Positions 17,914-26,756 are shown, numbered from the stretch's first letter. The stretch: DNA of 64,000 nucleotides from CALZJC01 sp041574955 (GCA_041574955.1 JBFGNS010000002.1:1-64000), one strand, 5' to 3'. Made by a program: numbers and translations. Notes: generated by a model not told the origin, from the letters alone.

Positions 17914-18971
17914 GGCTCGGCTCCGCCGGCCGCCGCCCCCTGCCGGGCACGGTAGGCGCCGCGCGCCGCCAGCGCCTGGTTGAGGATCTCCGGCGGCAGC
18001 CGCTCGCCGCGCACCCGCTCGGCGAACTCCTCGGCGGCGGCGCGGAACCGCGCCTCCTCGGATGCCGGCACCGCCACCACCTCGAGACCGCGCGCCTGCA
18101 TCTCGCGCACCGCCTCGCCGTCCTGCTCCGGCACCTCGCGCTCCAGCTTCTCGCCCAGCCGGCCGGCGCTGGCCAGCAGCGCCGCCCGGTCCTCGGCCGA
18201 GATACGGTCCCAGACCCGGCTCTGGACCAACGTGGCGCCGACCAACGGAGCGATGCCGATGTCCAGCATGTAGGGCGCCTGGCGGTACCACTGCAGCAGC
18301 AGGGCCGCCAGCGGCGGACTGGGCAGCGACTCGACCATGCCGGTCTGCAGGCCGGTGAGGATGTCGGTGGTGGCCAGCGCCACCGGGCGGTAGCCGTTCT
18401 GCTTCCACCACTGCACGGTCGAATCATCACCGGCGGCGACGAACAGCTTGGAGCGCTTGAGCTCGTCGATCGTCTTCACCGGCCGGCTCGAGAACAGATG
18501 CACCCAGCCGGCGTGCGCCCAGTTGAGCAGCACGTAGCCCTTGGCCTCCAGCCGGCGCTCGAGCTCGGGCGACAGGGCGTCGAGCACGTGGAACAGCTCG
18601 TCGTAGGAGGCGAAGAACAGCGGCACACCGAAGATGCGGAAGGCGTCGTCGATCTCGGTCAGCCCGCCAACGGTCAGCGACGCCGCCTGCAGCTGGCCGA
18701 TGCGCATCTTGCGCACCACGTCCGGCTCGTCGCCGGCGACGCCACCGGGATAGATCCGCAGCCGCACGCGGCCGTCGGTGGCGGTCGCCCAGTCGGCCCC
18801 CATCTCCTCGGTAGCGAGGTCCCAGATCGAGCCGTCGGGTGCCAGGCTGGCCAGCTTGACCGTCATCTGGGCGCCGGCGGCGCCGGCACCGGCGAGCGCC
18901 AGGGCGAGCGCGGCGAGCACGGCCGCCGCGCCGGCGTAGCTCCGGTAGCGGAGCTGGTGGATCGGTTTCAC
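17910..18971 (-). CDS. TRAP transporter substrate-binding protein DctP family
   Basis: The 353-residue periplasmic protein has a signal peptide (hydrophobic residues about 12-33, ending GAAGAQ). The mature part begins VKLASLAPDGSIWDLATEEMGADW and includes RLRIYPGGVAGDEPDVVRKMRIGQLQ, the usual DctP N-terminal block with the substrate-salt-bridge Arg region, and the hinge helix VGATLVQSRVWDRISAEDR. The start is GTG at 18971. It lies between the TatT gene and the fused permease, so the three are one operon. Pairing with TatT places it in the TatT-dependent (TPAT-like) TRAP subgroup, whose ligands are often hydrophobic or unknown. Confidence 0.92.
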   Translation of the reverse strand: MKPIHQLRYRSYAGAAAVLAALALALAGAGAAGAQMTVKLASLAPDGSIWDLATEEMGADWATATDGRVRLRIYPGGVAGDEPDVVRKMRIGQLQAASLTVGGLTEIDDAFRIFGVPLFFASYDELFHVLDALSPELERRLEAKGYVLLNWAHAGWVHLFSSRPVKTIDELKRSKLFVAAGDDSTVQWWKQNGYRPVALATTDILTGLQTGMVESLPSPPLAALLLQWYRQAPYMLDIGIAPLVGATLVQSRVWDRISAEDRAALLASAGRLGEKLEREVPEQDGEAVREMQARGLEVVAVPASEEARFRAAAEEFAERVRGERLPPEILNQALAARGAYRARQGAAAGGAEP

Positions 18972-19014
18972 GTGCGGATCTCCCGTGGTTGGTACAACCA
19001 GTCGCGCGGCGCGG

Positions 19015-19980
19015 CTAGCCCTCCGCGGCGTCTTCCCCGGGATCGAGGAAGTAGTCTTCGATCCGGTCAAGCAATTCCCGCGCCTGCCGCTGCGCGAGGA
19101 TGTTGGCCAGGCGGCGCGACGGCGCCACATTGGGGTCGATGGCCAGGGCCCGGCGCAGCAGGCGGCGGAACTCGGCGGCGTCCTGCTCGGCCACCACCAC
19201 CGTCCTGGCCAGGGTGACGTAGGGGCCGACGCTGGTGCCGCCCGACAGCTCGACGGCGCGCTCGAAGTGGGCGCGCGCGCGCTCCGGCGAGCCGCCGGCC
19301 ACCTCGGGCAGCGCCTCGAGCGAGATCAGCGCCTCGTGCACCAGTCCGTCGTCGTACGCCTCGTCGAGCTCGAGGGCGCGCCGGAACAGCGCCTTGACCG
19401 CCGGCACGTCGGCGGTGAGCGCCGGACGGTCCTGACCGAGCGAGATCGCCGAGCCCCAGGCGGCGGCCGCCCACACCACGAAGCCGGTGTCGGCGGCGGT
19501 GAGCGAGCCGGCGGCCTCCTCGGGTGCGCGCTGCAGCCGCCCCAAGATGCCGGGGCTCGAGCGCTCGAGCGCCCGCAGGCAGTAGTCGCGCCCGCGCAGG
19601 TACAGCTTGAGCGCCCGCTCCACGAGCTGGCGCGACCGGCGGTAGTCGGCGTGCTCCAGGAAGAACGCTTCACTCTCGACGAAGGCGTAGGCGTACTGCG
19701 TGAAGCCGCGGCAGGAGGCCAGCAGCAGGTTGCGGTCGCGGGGCGCCTCGGCGAGCAGCGCCTCCATCGTCTTCAAGGCGAACGGCAGCGCCTCGGCCAC
19801 CAGCTCGGGGTCTTCGTCCGAGGCGAACACGTCGCCGCTCGCCGCCAGGCTGCGGCCCAGCGCCTTGACCGCCACCGTGCGCAGCGAGCAGCCGCCGACC
19901 ACCAGCGCCAGCGCCAGCGCCGCGGCCAGCACCGCGGACGCGCTGTGGCGCGGGCGGGGCTTGCTCGGTGCGGTCGGCAT
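19015..19980 (-). CDS. TRAP transporter TatT component family lipoprotein
   Basis: The 321-residue protein has a lipobox (VVGGC-SL) near residue 31, so it is anchored in a membrane. The rest is alpha-helical with TPR-like hairpins: LPFALKTMEALLAEAPRDRNLLLASCRGFTQYAYAF resembles the start of TatT (T-component), and the C-terminal half carries VKALFRRALELDEAYDDGLVHEAL and FRRLLRRALAIDPN. TatT forms a trimer that docks DctP-type binding proteins. Its gene is first in the operon with DctP and DctQM, behind the promoter just upstream. Confidence 0.9.
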   Translation of the reverse strand: MPTAPSKPRPRHSASAVLAAALALALVVGGCSLRTVAVKALGRSLAASGDVFASDEDPELVAEALPFALKTMEALLAEAPRDRNLLLASCRGFTQYAYAFVESEAFFLEHADYRRSRQLVERALKLYLRGRDYCLRALERSSPGILGRLQRAPEEAAGSLTAADTGFVVWAAAAWGSAISLGQDRPALTADVPAVKALFRRALELDEAYDDGLVHEALISLEALPEVAGGSPERARAHFERAVELSGGTSVGPYVTLARTVVVAEQDAAEFRRLLRRALAIDPNVAPSRRLANILAQRQARELLDRIEDYFLDPGEDAAEG

Positions 19981-19991
19981 GGCCGCACGGC

Positions 19992-20020
19992 AGCCTACCG
20001 GGAGCCACCGGGCCGGTCAA
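19992..20020 (-). promoter_or_regulatory. Promoter of the TatT-DctP-DctQM operon
   Basis: Reading the minus strand, TTGACC (plus 20015-20020) is followed after exactly 17 bp by TAGGCT (plus 19992-19997), then 11 bases to the ATG at 19980. This is a good sigma-70-like promoter. The predicted transcript start is only a few bases before the start codon, so the leader is very short. Confidence 0.65.
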
Positions 20021-20113
20021 ACAAGCCACCGACCGCCGGGCGAGCGCGGCAACCAGACCACCGGCCACCCGTAAGAGAGAATGGCGGCGGGAGCAGCCCG
20101 CCGGGAGGCGTCC

Positions 20114-21286
20114 GTGAGCCGCAAGACCACCAGACCGCAGGAGTACGCCCGCCAGGCGCGCAAGTTCGTGCGCGACTACACCCAGGGTCTGGACCCGCAG
20201 GACTTCCGACGACTGTTCGACCAGGACGCGGTCCATGCCTACAAGGTGCTGAGCCGCGACCAGCCCGAGGGATCCGAGCCCACCGAGGGCGCGGCGCGGT
20301 TCTTCCACCGCGCCCGCATCTTCTTTCTCGGCCTGTCGTACAAGCTGACGCCGGCGCGGCGCCTGCTGTTCGCCGGCTCGCTGCTGGTGGCGCTCGCCGG
20401 GCTGGCCATGCCCGAGCTGGTGATCAGCGGCGAGCGCGGCCGGTTCACTCTCGACTTCTCGCCGCTGTGGTTCGTCGCCGGGCTGGGCGGCCTGGTCTGG
20501 CTGCTGGCGCTGGAGCTGGTCGACCGGGTGCGGGTGCGGGACGAGCTCGAGGTGGCCCGCCAGCTGCAGCGCGATCTGCTGCCGCACAGCTCGCCGGCGC
20601 TCGCCGGCTACGAGTTCGCCCACTCCTACCGCACCGCCAACGAGGTGGGCGGCGACTACTACGACTTCCAGCGGCTTCCCGACGGCCGGCTGGCGCTGCT
20701 GATGGGCGACGCCAGCGGCCACGGCATCGCCGCCGGGCTGCTGATGGCAATCGCCAACGCCACCTTGAAGACCGCCATCGACGTCGACCCCGAACCACTG
20801 GCGGTCGCCCGCCTGCTCAACCGGGCGCTGGTGCGCACCGGCGACCGCCGGGCGTTCATGACGCTGTGCTACGGAGTGTTGGATCCGCCGAGCGGCCGGC
20901 TCGACCTGGTGCTCGCCGGCCACCCGTTCCCGCTCCTCAGGCGGGCCGGCGGCGCCGTCGAAGAGCTTGGCAGCGGCGGCCTGCCGCTGGGCATGCGGGC
21001 CGAGGTCGACGTGGAGCGGATCAGCGTGGTGCTCGAGCCCGGCGACCTGCTGGTGCTCTACACCGACGGCCTGCCGGAAGCGGTCAACGGGCCCGCCGGC
21101 AGCGCTTTCGGCTTCGAGCGTCTCAAGCAGCTGCTCGGCCCGGCCGCCGGCCCGGCCGTGCTGCACGACCGCATCCTGATGGAGTTCGACCGCCACGTCG
21201 GCCGCGAGCTGCTGGCCGACGACCTGACCCTGGTGGTGGTGGCACGGCTGGAGCCCGCGGTGTCGGCCGCCAGCGCGCCGGCCTGA
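20114..21286 (+). CDS. SpoIIE/RsbU-type PP2C phosphatase, membrane-associated
   Basis: The 390-residue protein has a basic N-terminus, two hydrophobic segments (about 82-102 and 119-139), a short helical linker with LEVARQLQRDLLP, and a PPM phosphatase domain of the SpoIIE/RsbU class from about residue 160. Metal-binding Asp residues are in NEVGGDYYDF and MGDASGHG, with a late DDLTLVVV. Such enzymes dephosphorylate anti-anti-sigma factors in partner-switching systems, but no STAS or RsbW-like gene is visible here. The GTG at 20114 is preceded by GGGAGG at 5 bp; an ATG at 20081 has no such site. Four codons into an upstream start would also be possible. Confidence 0.9.
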   Translation: MSRKTTRPQEYARQARKFVRDYTQGLDPQDFRRLFDQDAVHAYKVLSRDQPEGSEPTEGAARFFHRARIFFLGLSYKLTPARRLLFAGSLLVALAGLAMPELVISGERGRFTLDFSPLWFVAGLGGLVWLLALELVDRVRVRDELEVARQLQRDLLPHSSPALAGYEFAHSYRTANEVGGDYYDFQRLPDGRLALLMGDASGHGIAAGLLMAIANATLKTAIDVDPEPLAVARLLNRALVRTGDRRAFMTLCYGVLDPPSGRLDLVLAGHPFPLLRRAGGAVEELGSGGLPLGMRAEVDVERISVVLEPGDLLVLYTDGLPEAVNGPAGSAFGFERLKQLLGPAAGPAVLHDRILMEFDRHVGRELLADDLTLVVVARLEPAVSAASAPA

Positions 21287-21556
21287 GCGCGACCGCCCGC
21301 CGGCGAGCCGGGCACGGCCGACCTCTTCCGTTTCGAGGTGAGCAGCGGCCACGGAGCCGCCGCGACGCCGCCCGCACCCCGCGCTGCCTCGCCGGACGGC
21401 CGCCACGGCGGCGTGACCGGTTCTGCTAGACTCCGCGCAACCAACCAGCTGCCGAGGCGTTGGAGGCGAATCGAGGCTGGCCCGGAGTGTGCCGGGCCAC
21501 CCCGGCGCCGTAGCCGGCGCGCGCGGCGATGAACCTGGCTGCGAGGGGGTGACCCG
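21287..21556 (+). promoter_or_regulatory. Intergenic region before the twin cytochrome genes
   Basis: The 270-bp gap holds no credible ORF. A TGCTAGACT motif, which looks like an extended -10, lies at 21424-21432 and would give a leader of about 120 bases for the cytochrome gene. No matching -35 is visible. GAGGGGGTG at about 21543-21551 is the ribosome-binding region. Confidence 0.3.
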
Positions 21557-23401
21557 ATGACCGCGACCGACCGCTCATTGGACACGGCGCCCGAAGACGC
21601 CCAAAGACGCCGACGCCGTCTGCTGCTCAAGATCGCCGTCGCCGCGGTGGTCGTGATCGGCCTGCTGCTGGTGCTGTATCTGGGCTGCCGGTTCCTCACC
21701 GAGCGACCGGTGACCTACGACACCATGGCCGACCACTTCAAGTACGGCTCGACCCGGGGCGACCTGCTGACCGGGGTGCCGGTGTGGATCTGGCAGGCGA
21801 TGCCGCTGGTGTGCGCCGACATCCTGGAGTCGGTGACCGGCGACCGGCTGGCGCCCGACTACCGCGACCGCGTGGCGCGGTACTCCTCCGCCGACGACGC
21901 CGCCGAGCGCCGGCGGGCGCTGTCGCGCGAGGGCTACAAGGCGCTCGGCTTCCTGTACGAGACCGACGCCGACGGGCGGGAGCGGACGCTGCCGATCGGC
22001 ACCACCCAGCGCCGCAGCCTGGGGCTCGACCGCACCTACATCAACTGCGCGGTCTGCCACGTCAGCACGGTACGCCAGGAGCCGGAGGGGCCGGCCGAGC
22101 TGGTCGTCGGCATGCCCGCCAACCTGTTCAACCTGTACGACTTCGAGCACTTCCTGTTCGAGTGCGGCAAGAGCAGCCGGTTCAGTTTCCTGCAGCTCGC
22201 TCCCGAGATGGCGGCGCTCGGCGCCGACCTCGATCTGCTCGACGAGTACGTGGTCTACCCGCTGGCGATCGCCGGCCTGCGCGAGGCGATCAACTTCCTC
22301 GAGGACCAGGCGGGGTTCTCGGTGCGCCAGCCCGAGTGGGGCCCGGGGCGCAACGATACCTTCACCAACAACAAGGTGTTCCTCTACGGCTACCCGTGGC
22401 GGGACCTCGTACCCGACTACTGGACCACCGGCGAGGTCCATCCCGAGAACGTTGGCACCGTCGACTTTCCGTCGATCTGGCTGCAGGGCAAGCGCAAGCA
22501 GCGCTCCGACGGACGGCCGATGCAGCTGCACTGGGACGGCAACAACGACGACGTCGAGGAGCGCAACCTGAACGCCTCGCTGGCCACCTCGGCGCTGCCT
22601 CCGGTCATCGACCACGAGGCCATCGAGTGCGTTGAGCTGTGGCTCGAGGACCTCGAGCCGCCCGCCTGGCCGTTCCCCATCGACCGCCAGCTGGCGGCCC
22701 GCGGCGAGCCGATCTACCGCCAGTACTGCGCCGACTGTCACGGCGCGGGCGGCCGCGACTTCACCGGCCGGTGGGTGGGCTACGTGACCGACATCGACGA
22801 CGTCGGCACCGACCGCTACCGGCTCGACAACTACACCGGCACGCTGGCGGCCAACATGGGGATGACCTACGCCAAGCAGCCGCGTCGGCAGCAGGCCCAC
22901 CCCTGCCCGGACGGCACCGTCTACCGGCCGCGCCAGCCGCGCGGCGGTGACGGCGCCTACGGCGGCTCCCCGGCCGGCGGCTACGACGAGCCGGCCGGCG
23001 CGCCCGCCACCTACGACTCCCGCGTCGCAGCCGTCGAAGCGGAGGAGGACAGCTACCGCTACACCCACTACCGCAAGACCAACGGCTACGCCAACTCGCC
23101 GCTCGACGGCCTGTGGCTGAGAGCGCCCTACCTGCACAACGGCTCGGTGCCCCACCTGCGCGCCCTGCTCGAGCCGAGCGACCGGCGGCCGGTCACCTTC
23201 TACCGCGGCAACGACCTGTACGACCCGATCGACGTCGGCTTCGTCTCCACCGCGCCGCGCGACCGGGACGGCCGCGGCTACTTCCTGTTCGACACCGCGG
23301 TGCCCGGCAACGGCAACCGCGGCCACGAGGGTGCGCGCTACGGCACCGAGCTGCCGCCCGCGGACAAGGCGGCGCTGATCGAGTACCTGAAGACCTTCTA
23401 G
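21557..23401 (+). CDS. Membrane-anchored dihaem c-type cytochrome (paralog 1)
   Basis: The 614-residue protein has an N-terminal TM anchor (residues about 22-42), with the bulk exported. There are two haem c motifs: CAVCH starting at residue 164 and CADCH starting at residue 391. A block near the C-terminus (LDGLWLRAPYLHNGSVPHLR, then FYRGNDLYDP) resembles the cytochrome c peroxidase/MauG-type or PQQ-dehydrogenase-associated cytochromes, in which the Pro-Tyr-Leu-His-Asn segment lies near the second haem. The downstream gene encodes a paralog with the same layout, 28 bp away. The pair probably transfers electrons in the periplasm; the partner and redox substrate are unknown. Confidence 0.88.
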   Translation: MTATDRSLDTAPEDAQRRRRRLLLKIAVAAVVVIGLLLVLYLGCRFLTERPVTYDTMADHFKYGSTRGDLLTGVPVWIWQAMPLVCADILESVTGDRLAPDYRDRVARYSSADDAAERRRALSREGYKALGFLYETDADGRERTLPIGTTQRRSLGLDRTYINCAVCHVSTVRQEPEGPAELVVGMPANLFNLYDFEHFLFECGKSSRFSFLQLAPEMAALGADLDLLDEYVVYPLAIAGLREAINFLEDQAGFSVRQPEWGPGRNDTFTNNKVFLYGYPWRDLVPDYWTTGEVHPENVGTVDFPSIWLQGKRKQRSDGRPMQLHWDGNNDDVEERNLNASLATSALPPVIDHEAIECVELWLEDLEPPAWPFPIDRQLAARGEPIYRQYCADCHGAGGRDFTGRWVGYVTDIDDVGTDRYRLDNYTGTLAANMGMTYAKQPRRQQAHPCPDGTVYRPRQPRGGDGAYGGSPAGGYDEPAGAPATYDSRVAAVEAEEDSYRYTHYRKTNGYANSPLDGLWLRAPYLHNGSVPHLRALLEPSDRRPVTFYRGNDLYDPIDVGFVSTAPRDRDGRGYFLFDTAVPGNGNRGHEGARYGTELPPADKAALIEYLKTF

Positions 23402-23428
23402 ACCGCGGGGCTGGCCAGGGAGGAGAGC

Positions 23429-24925
23429 ATGAACGCCAAAGGCAAGAAGCGCTCGAAGTGGAGACGTCTCAAGATCTGGCTGCCGGTGGTGTTGGTGGTC
23501 GGCGGCGTCTTCGCCTACATCGGCTGGGACCGCGGCTTCCGCGTCCACCCCGAGCCCGACTGGGTGATGAAGGACGAGGCCACCCGCTTCATGTACGCCT
23601 CGATCGGCGCCGAGTTCGAGGCCGGCATCCCGTACTGGATCCTGTACGTCCTACCGCGCGTGTTTCCGGAGAAGTTCCCCGGCCCCGGCGGCTTCGCCGC
23701 GTTCGGCATCCCGTGGGAGCAGGGCATGGAGCTGCCGGTGGGGTTCACCCAACGCACCATCGGTTTCCCGCGGGTCAGCAACAACTGCGCCGTCTGCCAC
23801 ACCGCGACCTACCGCACCTCGCCCGACGCCGAACCGGTCATCGTGCCGCTCGGTCCCGGCCATACCAGCAACGTCGAGGCGTTCCTCAAGCTGCTGGTGG
23901 ACTGCGCCAAGGACCCGCGCTTCAACGCCGACAACCTGATGGCCTACATCGCGATGGCCACCAAGCTGGACGTCATCGACACCCTGCTCTACCGCTATCT
24001 GATCATTCCGATCACCCGCAAGACCCTGCTCGAGCGCGAGCGCCAGTTCACCTGGGTCTACAACGACGCCTACCCCGATTGGGGCCGCGGCCGCGACGAC
24101 GCAATGAACCTCACCAAGTACTTCATGATCGAGGTCGATCCACCCGACGACGGCACCTACGGGCCGACCGACTTCCCGTCGATCTGGAACCTGCAGAAGT
24201 ACGACTCACCGGCCGACGACCCCAACCCGCAGCGGCTCAACCTCGCCGGTGACACCTGGGACGCCTACTCGGTGGTGATGGACTCGGCGCTCGGGCTGCT
24301 GGGCGGAGCGCCCCACGACAACGACGAGTTCGTGGCCCACGTCCAGTGGATCACCGACTACGCCAAGCGCACCCCGGCGCCGGAGTTCCCGTTCCCGGTG
24401 GACGAAGCTCTCGCCGCCGCCGGGCGGCCGGTGTACGACGCCAACTGCGCGGTCTGCCACGACTCCGACGGCGACCTGGTCGGCCGGCCGATGCCGCTGG
24501 CCGAGGTCCGCACCAGCCGCGACCGCCTCGACACCTGGGCCGGCAAGTACGCCGCCCAGGCCAACCGCGTGGTCGAGGAGATGGGGCTCGAGCGGCGTGG
24601 ACTGGTGGAGCAGGACTCGCCGGGCTACAACCCGCCGCACCTCGACGGGCTGTGGCTGCGCGCCCCCTACCTGCACAACGGCTCGGTGCCGACCCTGCGC
24701 GACCTGCTGCGGCCCCCCGGCGAGCGCCCGGCGACCTTCTACCGCGGCTACGACGTCTACGACCCGGTGGACGTGGGGTTCGTGGTGCAGGGCCCCGAGG
24801 CCGAGCGCTGGGGCACGCTGCACGACACCGGCCGCAAGGGCAACGGCAACTACGGTCACGAGTTCGGCACCGACCTGCCGGCCGAGCAGAAGGAAGCGCT
24901 GCTCGAGTACCTGAAGACGCTGTAG
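23429..24925 (+). CDS. Membrane-anchored dihaem c-type cytochrome (paralog 2)
   Basis: The 498-residue protein has a basic N-terminus and TM anchor (about 14-32), CAVCH at residue 120 and CAVCH at residue 340, and the same C-terminal block as its neighbour (LDGLWLRAPYLHNGSVPTLR, FYRGYDVYDPVDVGFV, YLKTL at the end). It is shorter than paralog 1 mainly because the region after the second haem lacks the roughly 60-residue Gly/Pro/Tyr-rich insertion present there. It is in an operon with paralog 1; GGGAGGAG precedes the ATG. A gene duplication followed by divergence is the simple explanation. Confidence 0.88.
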   Translation: MNAKGKKRSKWRRLKIWLPVVLVVGGVFAYIGWDRGFRVHPEPDWVMKDEATRFMYASIGAEFEAGIPYWILYVLPRVFPEKFPGPGGFAAFGIPWEQGMELPVGFTQRTIGFPRVSNNCAVCHTATYRTSPDAEPVIVPLGPGHTSNVEAFLKLLVDCAKDPRFNADNLMAYIAMATKLDVIDTLLYRYLIIPITRKTLLERERQFTWVYNDAYPDWGRGRDDAMNLTKYFMIEVDPPDDGTYGPTDFPSIWNLQKYDSPADDPNPQRLNLAGDTWDAYSVVMDSALGLLGGAPHDNDEFVAHVQWITDYAKRTPAPEFPFPVDEALAAAGRPVYDANCAVCHDSDGDLVGRPMPLAEVRTSRDRLDTWAGKYAAQANRVVEEMGLERRGLVEQDSPGYNPPHLDGLWLRAPYLHNGSVPTLRDLLRPPGERPATFYRGYDVYDPVDVGFVVQGPEAERWGTLHDTGRKGNGNYGHEFGTDLPAEQKEALLEYLKTL

Positions 24926-25021
24926 CCCGCTTCTCGGGCGCGACCGCGTCGGAACACGCCGGCGGCGGCCCGTGTTCGTCTCGCCGGCCGCCGCTACCCC
25001 CGCCAGCACTATCCACCGGCC

Positions 25022-25174
25022 ATGCGGCGCATCTTCGCCCGGGAGGCGACCGGATTTGCCGAGGAGTCCCGGCTGTTCGCCGGCGGCGACTCACGAACCG
25101 CCTACTTCTTCGACCTCTGGTACGCCGCACCGGTCGTCGAGCGGACCTACGACGAGCTCAGCGGACAAGGCTGA
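25022..25174 (+). CDS. Small hypothetical ORF (50 aa), uncertain
   Basis: An ATG at 25022 opens 50 codons ending TGA at 25172-25174. The peptide (MRRIFAREATGFAEESRLFA at its start) has normal amino-acid composition and GC-rich third positions. It sits in the same frame as the cytochrome upstream, directly after that stop, so it could be a remnant of a longer coding region. No Shine-Dalgarno is seen and I recognise no family. It is convergent with the next gene. Confidence 0.3.
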   Translation: MRRIFAREATGFAEESRLFAGGDSRTAYFFDLWYAAPVVERTYDELSGQG

Positions 25175-25183
25175 GCCGGGCGC

Positions 25184-25870
25184 CTACTCGATGATGTCCA
25201 TCAGCTGCCAGACCACCGACCGGCGCAAGTGTGCGGCCTCGTCGGCGGTGATCTGGGGAGCCGCCAGCTGGCCGAAGCCGTTGAAACGGCTCACCAGCGC
25301 GTACTCGTAGCCCCGCTCGCCGCCGACCGGCAGCCGCTTGGCGAACAGCGCCCAGTTGACCACCTCGCCGGCGTCGGCGCGCGCCTGGAGCCGCGGCATC
25401 ACCCGGCCGCGCATGGTGTCCAGGAAACGCTCGCTACCGGCCGCGCCGGCGGTCAGGAAGTCGACCGTGACGTGGGTGTACTCCACCTTGCCGTAGTAGT
25501 CCTCCGAGCGCACCCCAGGCACTCCCTGGTAGACCTCCGAGTGGCGCACCCAGCCGGCGTAGCCGTCGGAGGCGGTCGGGCTCTGCAGGCTGGCGAAGTC
25601 GGTGAAGACCGTCACCATGACGTCGGTGTAGTCGCTGGCGCTGCCCAATGGAAAGCGGGAGGCGTAGTGGTACCAGGCGAAGATCTCGCCGCGCTCGAGC
25701 CGCTGGCGGTTGAGGTCGCGCACCGGGCCGGTCACCGCCGCCCGGAACTCCGCCGCCGACTCCGGCGGCACGGCCAGGTACTCCACGTGGACGGCGACCG
25801 CCGCCGCCGCGGGTCGGGCGACGAGCAGCAGCACCGCCGCGGCCAGCCAGGCTCCGGTGGACCGCTTCAC
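25184..25870 (-). CDS. Secreted protein with two tandem ferredoxin-like repeats, hypothetical
   Basis: The 228-residue protein has a signal peptide (KRSTGAWLAAAVLLLVARPA then AAA). The mature part shows two similar halves of about 95 residues: VAVHVEYLAVPPESAAEFRA with YTDVMVTVFTDFASL, and VEYTHVTVDFLTAGAAGSER with YEYALVSRFNGFGQL. Each has the beta-alpha-beta-beta-alpha-beta pattern of dimeric alpha/beta-barrel (ABM/NIPSNAP-like) domains. The function is unknown. The GTG start (25870) overlaps the stop of the SRPBCC gene (GTGA), so it belongs to the ArsR-SRPBCC operon. Confidence 0.75.
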   Translation of the reverse strand: MKRSTGAWLAAAVLLLVARPAAAAVAVHVEYLAVPPESAAEFRAAVTGPVRDLNRQRLERGEIFAWYHYASRFPLGSASDYTDVMVTVFTDFASLQSPTASDGYAGWVRHSEVYQGVPGVRSEDYYGKVEYTHVTVDFLTAGAAGSERFLDTMRGRVMPRLQARADAGEVVNWALFAKRLPVGGERGYEYALVSRFNGFGQLAAPQITADEAAHLRRSVVWQLMDIIE

Positions 25871-26358
25871 GACGCCGCCCCCGCCGGCTCCGCCACCAGC
25901 TGCGGCAGCTTGGCCAGGCAGCCGTTCCAGCCCTGGCCATGGTTCTCCCGGTCGGCGGCGTCCACGAAGCCCTCGTGGGTGAGCGTCAGCTCGGTCTCGC
26001 CGTCGCCCACCGGCCGCAGCTCCACCGTCACACGGGTGACCAGCTCGGCCTCGGCCCACTTCCACGAGAAGACCAGCTTCTCGCCGGGGACGACCTGCTG
26101 GTAGACGCCGGCCGGCGAGTGGGGCTCGCCCTCCGGGCTCCTCATGACGATGCGGTAGCTGCCGCCGACCCGCACGTCGAGCTCGGCCTCGTCGACCCTC
26201 ATCGCTCCCGGGCTGAACCAGCGCCGCACGAGCTCGGGATCGGTCCAGGCCTGCCACACCCGCGCCGGGGGCGCCGGCAGCCGGCGCTGGATAACCAGGG
26301 AGCTCGGGGAGTCGGAGTCGGGCGTCGGTGGCGCCACCGACGGTCTTGCTGTCGTCAT
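25867..26358 (-). CDS. SRPBCC / AHSA1-like domain protein
   Basis: The 163-residue protein has the START-like (AHA1/SRPBCC) pattern: RRLPAPPARVWQAWTDPELV, RWFSPGAM, RVGGSYRIVM, GEKLVFSWKW, ELTLTHEGF and a final GWNGCLAKLPQLV helix. These proteins bind hydrophobic ligands and are very often encoded with an ArsR-type regulator, as here: its ATG overlaps the regulator stop (ATGA). An N-terminal Ser/Pro extension of about 20 residues precedes the domain. The ligand is unknown. Confidence 0.92.
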   Translation of the reverse strand: MTTARPSVAPPTPDSDSPSSLVIQRRLPAPPARVWQAWTDPELVRRWFSPGAMRVDEAELDVRVGGSYRIVMRSPEGEPHSPAGVYQQVVPGEKLVFSWKWAEAELVTRVTVELRPVGDGETELTLTHEGFVDAADRENHGQGWNGCLAKLPQLVAEPAGAAS

Positions 26359-26747
26359 CGTGAGGGTCCTTTCTGTTCGTTTGCCGGTTGGGAACCTGCG
26401 GTGCCGGCGGCACGGCCGTCCGAGTCGAGAAAGCTCTCGAGCTCGTCCAGCCGCGAGCGCCAGAAATCGCGGTAGAAGCCGAGCCAGTCGCGGGCCTCTC
26501 CCAGCGCGCCGGGATCGAGGTCACAGTGGTGCTGGCGTCCTCTCACCTGACGGCTGACCAGCCCCGCGCGCTCCAGGATCTTGACGTGCTTCGAGACCGC
26601 CGGCAGGCTGATCGGAAACGGTGCCGCCAGCTCGCCGATTGTCGCGGGGCCTGCCGCGAGGCGGCCCACGATCGCCCGTCGCGTGGGGTCGGAGAGGGCG
26701 AAGAAGATCCGGTCGAGCCGTGGTGAAGGCTGGAGCGTGGCCGACAT
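26355..26747 (-). CDS. ArsR-family winged-helix transcriptional regulator (leaderless)
   Basis: The 130-residue protein has the winged helix FFALSDPTRRAIVGRLAAGP, IGELAAPFPISLPAVSKHVK, ILERAGLVSRQVRGRQHH. The metal-binding Cys motif of classical ArsR is absent, so this is the SRPBCC-linked class, which typically represses its own operon. Two ATGs are possible, 26756 and 26747. The -10 element ends right at 26757, so transcription should start about 7-9 bases downstream, near 26747-26750. I therefore use 26747 as a leaderless start. The operon continues with the SRPBCC and ferredoxin-repeat genes. Confidence 0.9.
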   Translation of the reverse strand: MSATLQPSPRLDRIFFALSDPTRRAIVGRLAAGPATIGELAAPFPISLPAVSKHVKILERAGLVSRQVRGRQHHCDLDPGALGEARDWLGFYRDFWRSRLDELESFLDSDGRAAGTAGSQPANEQKGPSR

Positions 26748-26756
26748 CGGAGACAT

